NCBI GenBank assembly: GCA_013042695.1
Contig: JABDPQ010000534.1
Span: forward strand, 1 to 6,748
Direction: 5' to 3'
Origin: Desulfobacterales bacterium
GTDB taxonomy: Bacteria > Desulfobacterota > Desulfobulbia > Desulfobulbales > Desulfocapsaceae
Length of the DNA: 6,748 bases
Under the pieces are notes generated by a model. It worked only from the letters and a program-made list of their open reading frames with translations, made no database searches and was not told the DNA's origin. Below are positions 1 to 5,521 of the stretch, in pieces. Positions within the stretch are counted from its first letter, which is position 1; each line of letters begins with the position of its first letter. The position numbers and the translations under genes were made by a program.

Positions 1-496
1 CAGTCTGATATCCTTTCCCCCACTCAACTGTCATCTCTGCTTTGAACTCGGTTTTTCCAGTCAGGGTACAAATAATCTGCTCCGGATTCATGATCTCGAC
101 ATATGCTGATGGAGTGATATCTGCAGCGGTCACATCACCAGGTCCTTTTTTCTCGAGAGCGATCTTCTGTGATTCCTCGCAATTGAGCTTCAGCCGCACC
201 TGCTTGATGTTGAGAATAATTTCACTGACATCCTCTTTCACATCTTTCAAAGTAGTGAACTCATGCAGGGCTCCTTCTATCTTCACCGAAGTAATCGCAG
301 CACCCTGTATGGACGAGAGGAGAATTCGCCTTAAAGAGTTACCGATGGTGGTAGCAAAACCACGCTCAAGCGGTTGGCAGACAATTTTGGCATATGAGTC
401 GCTATGCGTACCCTTATCAGCTTCAAGTTTCTCAGGCTTAATAAGCTCGTGCCAATTCCGGTAAAAAGGTATGTTTTCGTCGGCAGCGTGAGTCAT
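1..496 (-). CDS. rpoA: RNA polymerase subunit alpha, N-terminal part (3' end outside window)
   Basis: Alpha subunit of RNA polymerase; its N-terminal domain dimerises and nucleates assembly of beta and beta'. The ATG is at 496-494 and the frame stays open to the window edge, giving 165 residues of a protein usually about 320-350 long, so the C-terminal DNA- and activator-binding domain is missing. Recognisable segments are PLERGFATTIGNSLRRILLS at residues 42-61 and GALHEFTTLKDVKEDVSEII just after it, the conserved dimerisation and assembly region. The second arginine of LRRIL (R57) matches E. coli R45 by position in the motif. The N terminus is about 12 residues longer than in E. coli, carrying an RNW-HELIKP segment like that remembered from deltaproteobacterial alphas. 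AAAGGGAT lies a few bases before the start. It is the last gene of the cluster here, 180 bases after rpsD. Identity is certain. Confidence 0.97.
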   Translation of the reverse strand, partial: MTHAADENIPFYRNWHELIKPEKLEADKGTHSDSYAKIVCQPLERGFATTIGNSLRRILLSSIQGAAITSVKIEGALHEFTTLKDVKEDVSEIILNIKQVRLKLNCEESQKIALEKKGPGDVTAADITPSAYVEIMNPEQIICTLTGKTEFKAEMTVEWGKGYQT

Positions 497-557
497 ATAA
501 TCCCTTTGATTAATTTTTAAAAAGCGAAAACCTTTAAGCCTGTGAAGCGACTCATAT
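392..557 (-). repeat. 12-base perfect inverted repeat spanning the rpoA start
   Basis: ATATGAGTCGCT at 392-403 is the exact reverse complement of AGCGACTCATAT at 546-557. In the rpoA transcript the upstream arm lies about 50 bases before the start codon and the downstream arm is codons 32-35 (Ser-Asp-Ser-Tyr). The repeat can be extended by one G-U pair on the outer side, but not on the inner side. The enclosed 142 bases include the ribosome binding site and ATG of rpoA. Whether the stem forms in the cell is unknown; the repeat itself is plain in the sequence. Confidence 0.55.
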
Positions 558-676
558 AAACATATTCAATGGAGCCGATGCGCTGGGTACTTAAAGGCAC
601 TTCCACTTGATAGTGGCAAATCGTAATGAAAACCAAAATTGGCTCTGGCAATTTACCACGAATATCAATGCAATAA
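497..676 (-). other. 180-base rpsD-rpoA spacer, probable rpoA mRNA leader
   Basis: This is the longest non-coding stretch in the window. It is AT-rich near rpoA. It holds a perfect 5-bp stem with a 4-base loop (CCACT 603-607, AGTGG 612-616). It also holds an 8-base inverted pair (531-538 with 590-597) and one arm of a 12-base inverted repeat whose other arm lies in rpoA. A poor sigma70-like pair (TTGCCA 614-619, TTTAAG 590-595, 18-base spacing) can be drawn, but its -10 lacks the key second A and final T. No hairpin with a T run was found, so I see no terminator. A regulatory leader or a remnant spacer are both possible. Confidence 0.5.
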
Positions 677-1306
677 TTATTTGGAGTAAAGTTCGACGAT
701 AAGTTGTTCTTGAATCGGCATGGTCAATTCTTCGCGATTCGGCAATGCTTTGACAGTAGCCTTATAGCCATCTTTGTTCAATTCAATCCAGCTCGGTATA
801 CCCCGGCGTTCAACTGCTTCAAGATTTTCGTTAATTAAGGTGTTTGCCCGGCTTTTTTCTTTGATCGCTATCTCATCACCTTCTGAGACCAAAAAAGAGG
901 CTATATCTACTTTCTTTCCATTGACTATAACGTGCTTATGCCTGACAAGCTGGCGAGCCTGATTTCTTGACGAGGCAAAGCCCATACGAAAAACGGCATT
1001 ATCCAATCTGCGCTCCAATAAAATGAGCAGATTTTCGCCGGTTACCCCCTTTTGACGCTCAGCTGTCTGAAACGTTTGACGAAATTGGCCCTCGAGCATA
1101 CCGTACATGCTCTTTACTTTCTGTTTCTCTCTGAGCTGAACTGCATAATCAGATTGTTTTCTGAACCGTGCCTGTCCATGTTGTCCCGGTGCAAAAGCGC
1201 GTCGTTCAAACGAGCATTTATCGGAATAACAGCGATCACCTTTCAAAAACAATTTGAGTCCTTCACGTCTACAGCGGCGACACACCGCATCTGTATATCT
1301 AGCCAA
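677..1306 (-). CDS. rpsD: 30S ribosomal protein S4, zinc-type
   Basis: S4 is a primary 16S rRNA binding protein that nucleates assembly of the 30S body and contributes to decoding accuracy; in E. coli it also represses its own operon. The 209 residues match the family length. Cysteines 9, 12, 26 and 31 (CRRC, then C-x4-C) are the metal-binding set of the C+ form, at the same positions as I recall for Thermus S4. The S4 RNA-binding domain spans about residues 99-160, with [12 protein letters not shown] and the VIVNGKKV turn. The start is TTG at 1306-1304. The frame upstream meets a stop at 1322-1324 with no other start codon between, and the next methionine (residue 68) would remove the zinc site. 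GGAGG lies 5 bases before the TTG. It follows rpsK by 51 bases. Confidence 0.97.
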   Translation of the reverse strand: MARYTDAVCRRCRREGLKLFLKGDRCYSDKCSFERRAFAPGQHGQARFRKQSDYAVQLREKQKVKSMYGMLEGQFRQTFQTAERQKGVTGENLLILLERRLDNAVFRMGFASSRNQARQLVRHKHVIVNGKKVDIASFLVSEGDEIAIKEKSRANTLINENLEAVERRGIPSWIELNKDGYKATVKALPNREELTMPIQEQLIVELYSK

Positions 1307-1316
1307 CTTTTCCTCC
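1307..1316 (-). promoter_or_regulatory. Shine-Dalgarno fixing the TTG start of rpsD
   Basis: On the minus strand GGAGG (1312-1316) is followed by AAAAG and then TTG. A full match to the anti-Shine-Dalgarno core at 5-base spacing supports TTG as the true start, since no ATG or GTG is available in this frame. Confidence 0.85.
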
Positions 1317-1357
1317 GTTGATTAAGCTATTCCTGCGTAATGGAAAACTCCAATCGC

Positions 1358-1756
1358 CTATACTCGACGACGTTTTGGAGGCTTACATCCATTATGGGGA
1401 ACCGGGGTTACATCGTAAATCCGCGTAACCTCAAGTCCCGTATTGACAAGCGCTCGCAGAGCTGCTTCTCTACCAGGCCCAGGTCCTTTGACTTTTACTT
1501 CAACCTTTCTCATACCCTGGTCGGTAGCCTTTTTGGTTGCATCTGCAACTGCATTCTGAGCAGCAAATGGTGTGCTTTTCCGTGAACCTTTAAATCCGAG
1601 CACTCCGGAGCTACACCAGGCAATGACATTTCCCTGCTTGTCAGATATTGTTACAATCGTATTATTAAAGGTAGAGTAAATGCTTACAATACCTTCAGGT
1701 ACATTCTTTTTAACCTTCCTTTTCGACCGACTGTCGGCCTTTTTTGCAGCAGCCAT
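1358..1756 (-). CDS. rpsK: 30S ribosomal protein S11
   Basis: S11 sits on the 30S platform, where with S6 and S18 it binds 16S rRNA near the E site and the Shine-Dalgarno helix. The 132 residues have the usual lysine-rich N-terminal tail (about 1-18), then the central fold with [12 protein letters not shown] at 28-39. The family signature follows ([19 protein letters not shown], about 85-103), and the protein ends with the conserved tail [13 protein letters not shown]. The ATG at 1756-1754 is preceded by AAAGGA 4 bases upstream. It lies 28 bases after rpsM and 51 before rpsD, within the alpha-operon order S13-S11-S4-alpha. Nothing is missing or unusual. Confidence 0.97.
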   Translation of the reverse strand: MAAAKKADSRSKRKVKKNVPEGIVSIYSTFNNTIVTISDKQGNVIAWCSSGVLGFKGSRKSTPFAAQNAVADATKKATDQGMRKVEVKVKGPGPGREAALRALVNTGLEVTRIYDVTPVPHNGCKPPKRRRV

Positions 1757-1784
1757 ATTATCCTTTACCTATAGTGTTGAAATG

Positions 1785-2150
1785 TTACTTACGGCGCGCG
1801 GCTCCGCGGCGAGGGCCCTTTCTTGTTCTGGCGTTCGTCTTGGTTTTTTGTCCGCGGACGGGCAGGCCCATACGATGACGTCTGCCACGGTAGCAGCCAA
1901 GATCTGTGAGGCGCTTAATATCCATGGATACTTCTCGTCGTCGATCACCTTCGACAATATATTCAGTCTCAATAACCTTTCGAATACGGGTAACATCATC
2001 TCCGCTCAGGTCATCGCTGTTCATCGTGTATGGAAGATCAACGGAATCGAGAATCTTCCTCGCCGAGGCTACCCCAATCCCATGGATATAGGTAAGCGCC
2101 CGATCCATATGCTTGTTCTTCGGAAGGTCAACTCCTGCTATACGTGCCAA
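1785..2150 (-). CDS. rpsM: 30S ribosomal protein S13
   Basis: S13 is in the 30S head; it touches the P-site tRNA through its C-terminal tail and bridges to 23S rRNA and L5 of the large subunit. The 121 residues begin [10 protein letters not shown], the family's standard N terminus. [14 protein letters not shown] (21-34) is the helix-two-turn-helix region, [14 protein letters not shown] (88-101) the C-terminal signature, and the basic tail ends in AARRK. The start is TTG at 2150-2148: the frame upstream reads GCC, TAT, AGA, AGG and then a stop at 2163-2165, so no other start exists, and the next methionine is residue 15. AAAGGAG stands 7 bases before it. An ATG 5 bases upstream (2155-2153) is out of frame. 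In E. coli the S4 repressor acts at the rpsM start; here only 40 bases separate it from rpmJ. Confidence 0.97.
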   Translation of the reverse strand: MARIAGVDLPKNKHMDRALTYIHGIGVASARKILDSVDLPYTMNSDDLSGDDVTRIRKVIETEYIVEGDRRREVSMDIKRLTDLGCYRGRRHRMGLPVRGQKTKTNARTRKGPRRGAARRK

Positions 2151-2164
2151 GGCATATCTCCTTT
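2151..2164 (-). promoter_or_regulatory. Shine-Dalgarno fixing the TTG start of rpsM, with an overlapping out-of-frame ATG
   Basis: AAAGGAG (2158-2164) is followed by ATATGCC and TTG, a 7-base spacing that suits the TTG. The ATG inside the spacer is only 2 bases from the GGAG core, too close for good initiation. It opens a five-codon frame (Met-Pro-Trp-His-Val) that stops at 2138-2140. Confidence 0.8.
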
Positions 2165-2190
2165 AACAAATGATTTTCCAGGGGAAAAAA

Positions 2191-2304
2191 TTATCCCTGT
2201 CTCTGTTTATGTTTTTTCACCTTGCAGGACACGCGTACAACACCATTACGCTTGTATATTTTACAGTCACTGCACATTTTCTTGACTGAAGATCGCACTT
2301 TCAT
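2191..2304 (-). CDS. rpmJ: 50S ribosomal protein L36, zinc-type
   Basis: L36 is the smallest large-subunit protein, a zinc ribbon that binds 23S rRNA late in 50S assembly. Translation gives 37 residues starting [11 protein letters not shown] and ending HKQRQG, the usual family length and ends. Cysteines 11, 14 and 27 and histidine 32 form the CCCH zinc site, so this is the C+ form. The ATG is at 2304-2302 and the TAA at 2193-2191. AGAGG, overlapping the infA stop codon, serves as ribosome binding site; the gap to infA is 11 bases. The order infA-rpmJ-rpsM is common in many bacteria. Identity is certain despite the small size. Confidence 0.96.
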   Translation of the reverse strand: MKVRSSVKKMCSDCKIYKRNGVVRVSCKVKKHKQRQG

Positions 2305-2315
2305 TATGAAAACCT

Positions 2316-2552
2316 CTACTTTTTCTTTTTGGCGTTTTTAGCTCTGAAAGTGACTCTGCCGCGTGTCAGGTCGTACGGTGAAAGTTCAATAGTGACCCTG
2401 TCTCCCGGTAGAATCTTGATAAAATGCATGCGCATCTTGCCAGAAATGTGGGCAAGTACCTTATGGCCATTGTCAAGTTCCACCCTGAACATGGCATTGG
2501 GTAAGGGTTCAATAATCGTACCCTCTACTTCTATTGCTTCTTCCTTAGCCAT
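2316..2552 (-). CDS. infA: Translation initiation factor IF-1
   Basis: IF-1 is a single OB-fold protein that occupies the 30S A site during initiation and helps IF-2 and IF-3 select initiator tRNA and the start codon. The 78 residues include the diagnostic [20 protein letters not shown] (10-29), the HISGKMR loop (35-41) and [14 protein letters not shown] (57-70). E. coli IF-1 has 72 residues; the extra six here are a lysine-rich tail, NAKKKK. The ATG at 2552-2550 gives the standard MAKEE start, but the Shine-Dalgarno is poor (GGAT in an AT-rich context). It lies 83 bases after map. Its place in the ribosomal cluster differs from E. coli, where infA is elsewhere. Confidence 0.97.
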   Translation of the reverse strand: MAKEEAIEVEGTIIEPLPNAMFRVELDNGHKVLAHISGKMRMHFIKILPGDRVTIELSPYDLTRGRVTFRAKNAKKKK

Positions 2553-2635
2553 AAATAATCCAGATTCTCAGTAAATGTCCAAAAGGACGTAAATATAATA
2601 CACCTGTTAGCAAAAGAGAAGTATTATTTCCCTGC

Positions 2636-3430
2636 TTAGATGAAATTTCCACGGGAGCTCAAAACCAGCGGTCCGTTCTCAGTAACAGCGATTGAGTGTT
2701 CAAAATGTGCAGACGGTTTGCTGTCATTAGTTATGACGGTCCAGCCGTCGCGTAAAACCTTTACTTTATGCGTACCGGCGTTAACCATCGGTTCAATAGC
2801 TAGAACCATGCCTTCGAACAATCTCGGTGAACTTCCCTCTTGAACGAAATTAGGAATTTCTGGTCCTTCGTGAAGCGATGTACCAATGCCATGCCCAACA
2901 AACTGTCTGACAACCGTGAAACCATTTTTCTCAACGCATTGCTGCACTGCCGCTGAGATATCAGCAATCCTGTTGCCTACTTTTACTTGCTCGATTGCCA
3001 TGCTCAGTGATTTTTCAGTAACTTTGAGCAATTTATGCTTCGTATTGTCAATGCGGCCCACGGGGATGGTTACTGCAGAGTCACCATAATACCCATTATA
3101 CAACGTGCCGAAGTCCACTGAGATAATGTCGCCTTTCTTAAGTTTTCTTCTGCGCGATGGAATTCCATGCACGACCTCTTCATTGATCGAAACACACAAA
3201 CTACCTGGAAAGCCTCGATATCCTTTAAAAGCAGGTTTTGCATTCCGCTTGGTGCACAGGTCCTCGGCCAACCGATCCAATTCATATGTGGAGATTCCGG
3301 GAGCAACCGTTTTCTGCAGCATTACCAGAATCTCGGCAACGATCTGGTTGGCTTCCTTCATAAAAAGAATCTCATCACGGCTTTTAATGATGATAGATTT
3401 TCCAGCTGGGGCGCTCGCAGAGGCAGACAC
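2636..3430 (-). CDS. map: Type I methionine aminopeptidase
   Basis: This cytosolic metalloenzyme removes the initiator methionine from nascent proteins when the second residue is small. The 264 residues have the pita-bread fold landmarks: metal ligands D106 (SVDFG), D117 (YYGDS), H180 (GHGIG), E213 (AIEPM) and E244 (HFEHS), with active-site histidines H88 (VVHGIP) and H187. All are present, and without the N-terminal zinc fingers of eukaryotic forms. The start is GTG at 3430-3428, with GGAGG 6 bases upstream; the frame runs back directly into the secY stop. This leaves an odd Ser/Ala-rich stretch (residues 2-9) before the usual SIIIKS beginning. It follows secY by 3 bases and is in the same frame. 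The pairing with secY, without adk between, is seen in several deltaproteobacteria as far as I recall. Confidence 0.96.
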   Translation of the reverse strand: MSASASAPAGKSIIIKSRDEILFMKEANQIVAEILVMLQKTVAPGISTYELDRLAEDLCTKRNAKPAFKGYRGFPGSLCVSINEEVVHGIPSRRRKLKKGDIISVDFGTLYNGYYGDSAVTIPVGRIDNTKHKLLKVTEKSLSMAIEQVKVGNRIADISAAVQQCVEKNGFTVVRQFVGHGIGTSLHEGPEIPNFVQEGSSPRLFEGMVLAIEPMVNAGTHKVKVLRDGWTVITNDSKPSAHFEHSIAVTENGPLVLSSRGNFI

Positions 3431-3441
3431 CTTTTACCTCC
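3431..3441 (-). promoter_or_regulatory. Shine-Dalgarno of map, overlapping the end of secY
   Basis: GGAGG (3437-3441) lies in the last two arginine codons of secY (CGG AGG). It is followed by the secY TAA, AAG and then the map GTG. The 6-base spacing supports GTG as start. The ribosome terminating on secY would cover this site, so the two genes are probably translationally coupled. Confidence 0.82.
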
Positions 3442-4738
3442 GGCCTTTGATTCTGCCCTGTTTCATGAAGCCTTCGTAATTCCTCATAACCAAGTGAGAC
3501 TCAATCTGAGAAATGGTATCGATAGCGACACCAACGACAATCAACAGTGCCGTACCTCCGAAATAAAAAGGCAGGCTCAGCCTGGCAATTAAAATCGTTG
3601 GCAGCACGCAGATCGTACTGAGGTAAATTGCCCCAATAACTGTCAACCTGGTCAGCGCCTTATCAATAAACTCGGCAGTCTTTTTTCCCGGCCTGATGCC
3701 GGGGATAAAACCACCGTTCTTACGCAGATTTTCGGCAACATCTTCAGGTTTGAATTGTACCGCTGCATAGAAAAAGCAGAAGAAGACAATCATGGCAACA
3801 AAACAGACATAATAATAAACAGTACCAGGAGACATTGCTGCTGATACTCGCTGAACCCAGTCAATCTGTATAAAGCTTCCGATAGTAGCCGGAAACATCA
3901 TGATCGAGGAGGCAAAAATAGGAGGAATAACGCCGGAAATATTAATTTTCAGAGGCAAGTGCGAACTCTGTCCTCCATACACTTTACGACCGACAACCCG
4001 TTTCGCATACTGAATGGGGATGCGCCTCTGGGCGGTCTCGCAATAGACGATCAGGCCAATTATTCCCAGCATCATCACGATGATGAAAGGAACAAAGAAG
4101 ATTTGAATTTCACCGGCCTTTACCAGTTCAATCGAGTTGACTATCGCAGATGGTCCACGGGCGATAATCCCGGCAAAGATGATCAGAGAAATTCCGTTGC
4201 CCACGCCGCGTTCTGTCATCTGCTCGCCTAGCCACATGATAAAAGCGGTGCCAGATGTCAGGGTCAACATGGTCATCAGCTTAAACTGAACCCCGGGGGC
4301 AAGAACGATAAGTTCACCGCTGGGTCCGGTCATACCCTCCAGGCCGACTGCTATAAATGAACCCTGAATGATACTCAAGACAACAGTGCCATATCGGGTA
4401 TATTGAGTGATTTTTCGCTGGCCGGACTCACCCTCTTTTTTAAGCGCTTCCAGTTGTGGAATAACAACGGTGAGCAGCTGCATGATAATCGAGGCGCTGA
4501 TATAAGGCATGATTCCAAGAGCAAATATGGAGAAGTTCTCCAAGGCACCACCAGAAAACATGTTAAACATGCCGAACAATGTTCCCGCATTTTGCTGAAA
4601 AAATGCAGTAAGGGCATCACCGTTGATCCCAGGGGTCGGAACCTGCACACCAATGCGGTATACAGCCAGCATAATCAGGGTGAACAATAGTCTTTTCCTT
4701 AGCTCAGGAATCTGTGCTGCGCTTTGAAGTCCGCTCAT
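3434..4738 (-). CDS. secY: Protein translocase channel subunit SecY
   Basis: SecY is the ten-helix membrane channel that, with SecE and SecG, passes or inserts proteins across the inner membrane, driven by SecA or the ribosome. The 434 residues have the full family length and hydrophobic pattern. Helix 1 lies about 17-35. The plug and helix 2 region is about 56-92 (FNMFSGGALENF then IFALGIMPYISASI). The second signature, LGEQMTERGVGNGISLIIFA, is at 170-189. The cytosolic C4 loop PIQYAKRVVG is at 241-250, the C5 loop NGGFIPGIRPGKKT at 341-354, and the last helix and tail IDTISQIESHLVMRNYEGFMK at 406-426; both loops contact ribosome or SecA in known structures. ATG at 4738-4736 has a modest GGGAT upstream. 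It sits between rplO (72-base gap) and map, the standard spc-operon position. Confidence 0.97.
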   Translation of the reverse strand: MSGLQSAAQIPELRKRLLFTLIMLAVYRIGVQVPTPGINGDALTAFFQQNAGTLFGMFNMFSGGALENFSIFALGIMPYISASIIMQLLTVVIPQLEALKKEGESGQRKITQYTRYGTVVLSIIQGSFIAVGLEGMTGPSGELIVLAPGVQFKLMTMLTLTSGTAFIMWLGEQMTERGVGNGISLIIFAGIIARGPSAIVNSIELVKAGEIQIFFVPFIIVMMLGIIGLIVYCETAQRRIPIQYAKRVVGRKVYGGQSSHLPLKINISGVIPPIFASSIMMFPATIGSFIQIDWVQRVSAAMSPGTVYYYVCFVAMIVFFCFFYAAVQFKPEDVAENLRKNGGFIPGIRPGKKTAEFIDKALTRLTVIGAIYLSTICVLPTILIARLSLPFYFGGTALLIVVGVAIDTISQIESHLVMRNYEGFMKQGRIKGRR

Positions 4739-4810
4739 GAAGTTAATCCCGCATCAATTACTCAGGTAAAAAATAGACAGCTTTCGAATCATTTCGTGTG
4801 TATTCAGATC

Positions 4811-5266
4811 CTACTCTGAAACCGGCTCGCTGGTAACAACGCTGCCGCCTGCACCTTCTATCAGCTCTTTGGCCTTAGCGCTCACCTTGTCCACTTTTAC
4901 GGTAAGCGATTTGGATATTTCGCCGTTTGCCAAAACTTTTACCCCTTGTCCAGCTTTAACCATCTTCGCCTGAACCAGCGAATCAACGGTTATTTCAGAA
5001 CCGGCATCGAAAGAGTCAAGCTGGCTGAGACTTACAATAGAAAAGACTTTCCTGAATTTATTTGTAAAGCCTCGTTTGGGAAGACGTCTTTGAAGTGGCA
5101 TCTGGCCACCCTCAAAACCCGGTTTGGCACTATAGCCGGAACGAGATTTAGCCCCCTTATGCCCACGACCGGCTGTTTTGCCATGTCCCGATCCTGGTCC
5201 TCGACCAAGGCGCTTGCGGTCCTTGTTTGAGCCCTTCCGCGGTGAAAGGTTTCCAAGTGTTATCAT
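4811..5266 (-). CDS. rplO: 50S ribosomal protein L15
   Basis: L15 binds 23S rRNA and joins late in 50S assembly. Its long basic N-terminal extension threads into the rRNA. The 151 residues begin MITLGNLSPRKGS, followed by the Gly/Arg/Lys-rich region RLGRGPGSGHGKTAGRGHKG (about 19-38) and GFEGGQMPLQRRLPKRGF (50-67). The globular C-terminal domain has KVDKVSAKAKELIEGAGG (124-141). A few residues (TSEPVSE) extend beyond the usual end. ATG at 5266-5264 directly follows the rpmD stop codon with no intervening base. The order L30-L15-SecY is the spc-operon standard. Confidence 0.97.
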   Translation of the reverse strand: MITLGNLSPRKGSNKDRKRLGRGPGSGHGKTAGRGHKGAKSRSGYSAKPGFEGGQMPLQRRLPKRGFTNKFRKVFSIVSLSQLDSFDAGSEITVDSLVQAKMVKAGQGVKVLANGEISKSLTVKVDKVSAKAKELIEGAGGSVVTSEPVSE

Positions 5267-5276
5267 TTAAGCCTCC
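5267..5276 (-). promoter_or_regulatory. Shine-Dalgarno of rplO inside the end of rpmD
   Basis: GGAGG (5272-5276) lies in the last codons of rpmD (GAG GAG GCT), 5 bases before the rplO ATG. Between them are CT from the final alanine codon and the TAA. This implies tight translational coupling of L30 and L15. Confidence 0.82.
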
Positions 5277-5449
5277 TCTATACGAACAAGATGCCCTACC
5301 TTGGCAAGCATGCCTCTGATTTCGGGAGTATCTTTACGCGTAACGGTTTTTTGCATTTTGGTTAGCCCAAGACCGGTCAACGTGGCACGTATTTTCTTTG
5401 TGCTGCCGATTCCACTTTTGACCTGGGTAAATGTAATTGTATCAGCCAT
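5267..5449 (-). CDS. rpmD: 50S ribosomal protein L30
   Basis: L30 is a small bacterial large-subunit protein that binds 23S rRNA. The 60 residues match the family length. FTQVKSGIGSTKKIRATLTGLGL (residues 7-29) holds the family's conserved K-S-x-I-G and GLGL elements, and TPEIRGMLAKVGHLVRIEE closes the fold. The ATG at 5449-5447 is preceded by only a weak purine stretch (GATGG about 10 bases upstream). It lies 72 bases after rpsE, a gap holding an AU-rich hairpin, and its stop abuts the rplO start. The call rests on whole-length similarity and position. Confidence 0.95.
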   Translation of the reverse strand: MADTITFTQVKSGIGSTKKIRATLTGLGLTKMQKTVTRKDTPEIRGMLAKVGHLVRIEEA

Positions 5450-5471
5450 GTGACTACACCATCTCTATTTT

Positions 5472-5500
5472 AAAAATTCGTATCATTTATTTATACAAAT
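5472..5500 (-). other. AU-rich hairpin with U run in the rpsE-rpmD gap
   Basis: On the minus strand ATTTGTAT pairs with ATACGAAT (stem arms 5493-5500 and 5476-5483, one G-U pair). The loop has 9 bases, and the stem runs directly into five T residues (5472-5476). The shape is that of an intrinsic terminator, but the 8-bp stem has a single G-C pair and would be weak. I judge it more likely a local mRNA structure or processing site than an efficient terminator. Confidence 0.35.
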
Positions 5501-5521
5501 ATTGGCCCGGAGATTCCTGTT

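Noticed and set aside
42..464. A 140-codon plus-strand open frame
   Set aside because: It lies wholly opposite rpoA, whose minus-strand translation is unmistakable.
517..555. A 12-codon frame (ATG to TAA) in the rpoA leader, a possible leader peptide
   Set aside because: There is no Shine-Dalgarno before it and no codon pattern typical of an attenuator. A frame this short is expected by chance.
590..619. Sigma70-like promoter TTGCCA with 18-base spacing and TTTAAG, pointing at rpoA
   Set aside because: The -35 matches 5 of 6, but the -10 lacks the essential A at position 2 and T at position 6. Too weak to annotate.
2179..2199. CAGGG/CCCTG stem with a T-rich loop at the end of rpmJ, considered as a terminator
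   Set aside because: The T run is in the loop rather than after the stem, and the stem is only 5 bp.
1680..2285. A 201-codon open frame on the plus strand opposite rpsK, rpsM and rpmJ
   Set aside because: It is antisense to three certain ribosomal genes, crosses their boundaries, and its product resembles no family. It arises from the coding strand's codon bias.
2316..2340. A-rich end of infA as a frameshift slippery site
   Set aside because: The runs are five A residues broken by G, with no A-AAA-AAG heptamer, and IF-1 ends normally in frame.
2553..2635. AT-rich map-infA gap with TATTAT and a small GTCC-TTTT-GGAC hairpin
   Set aside because: No -35 at a suitable distance, and a 4-bp stem is not significant. 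Neither promoter nor terminator is supported.
3105..3592. Overlapping plus-strand frames of 124 and 141 codons across the secY-map junction
   Set aside because: They are shadows of secY and map, with no recognisable product and no ribosome binding site that I could see.
4739..4810. rplO-secY gap with a T6 run, examined for a terminator or promoter
   Set aside because: Only 4-bp stems precede the T run and no promoter pair was found. It is treated as a plain intergenic leader of secY.
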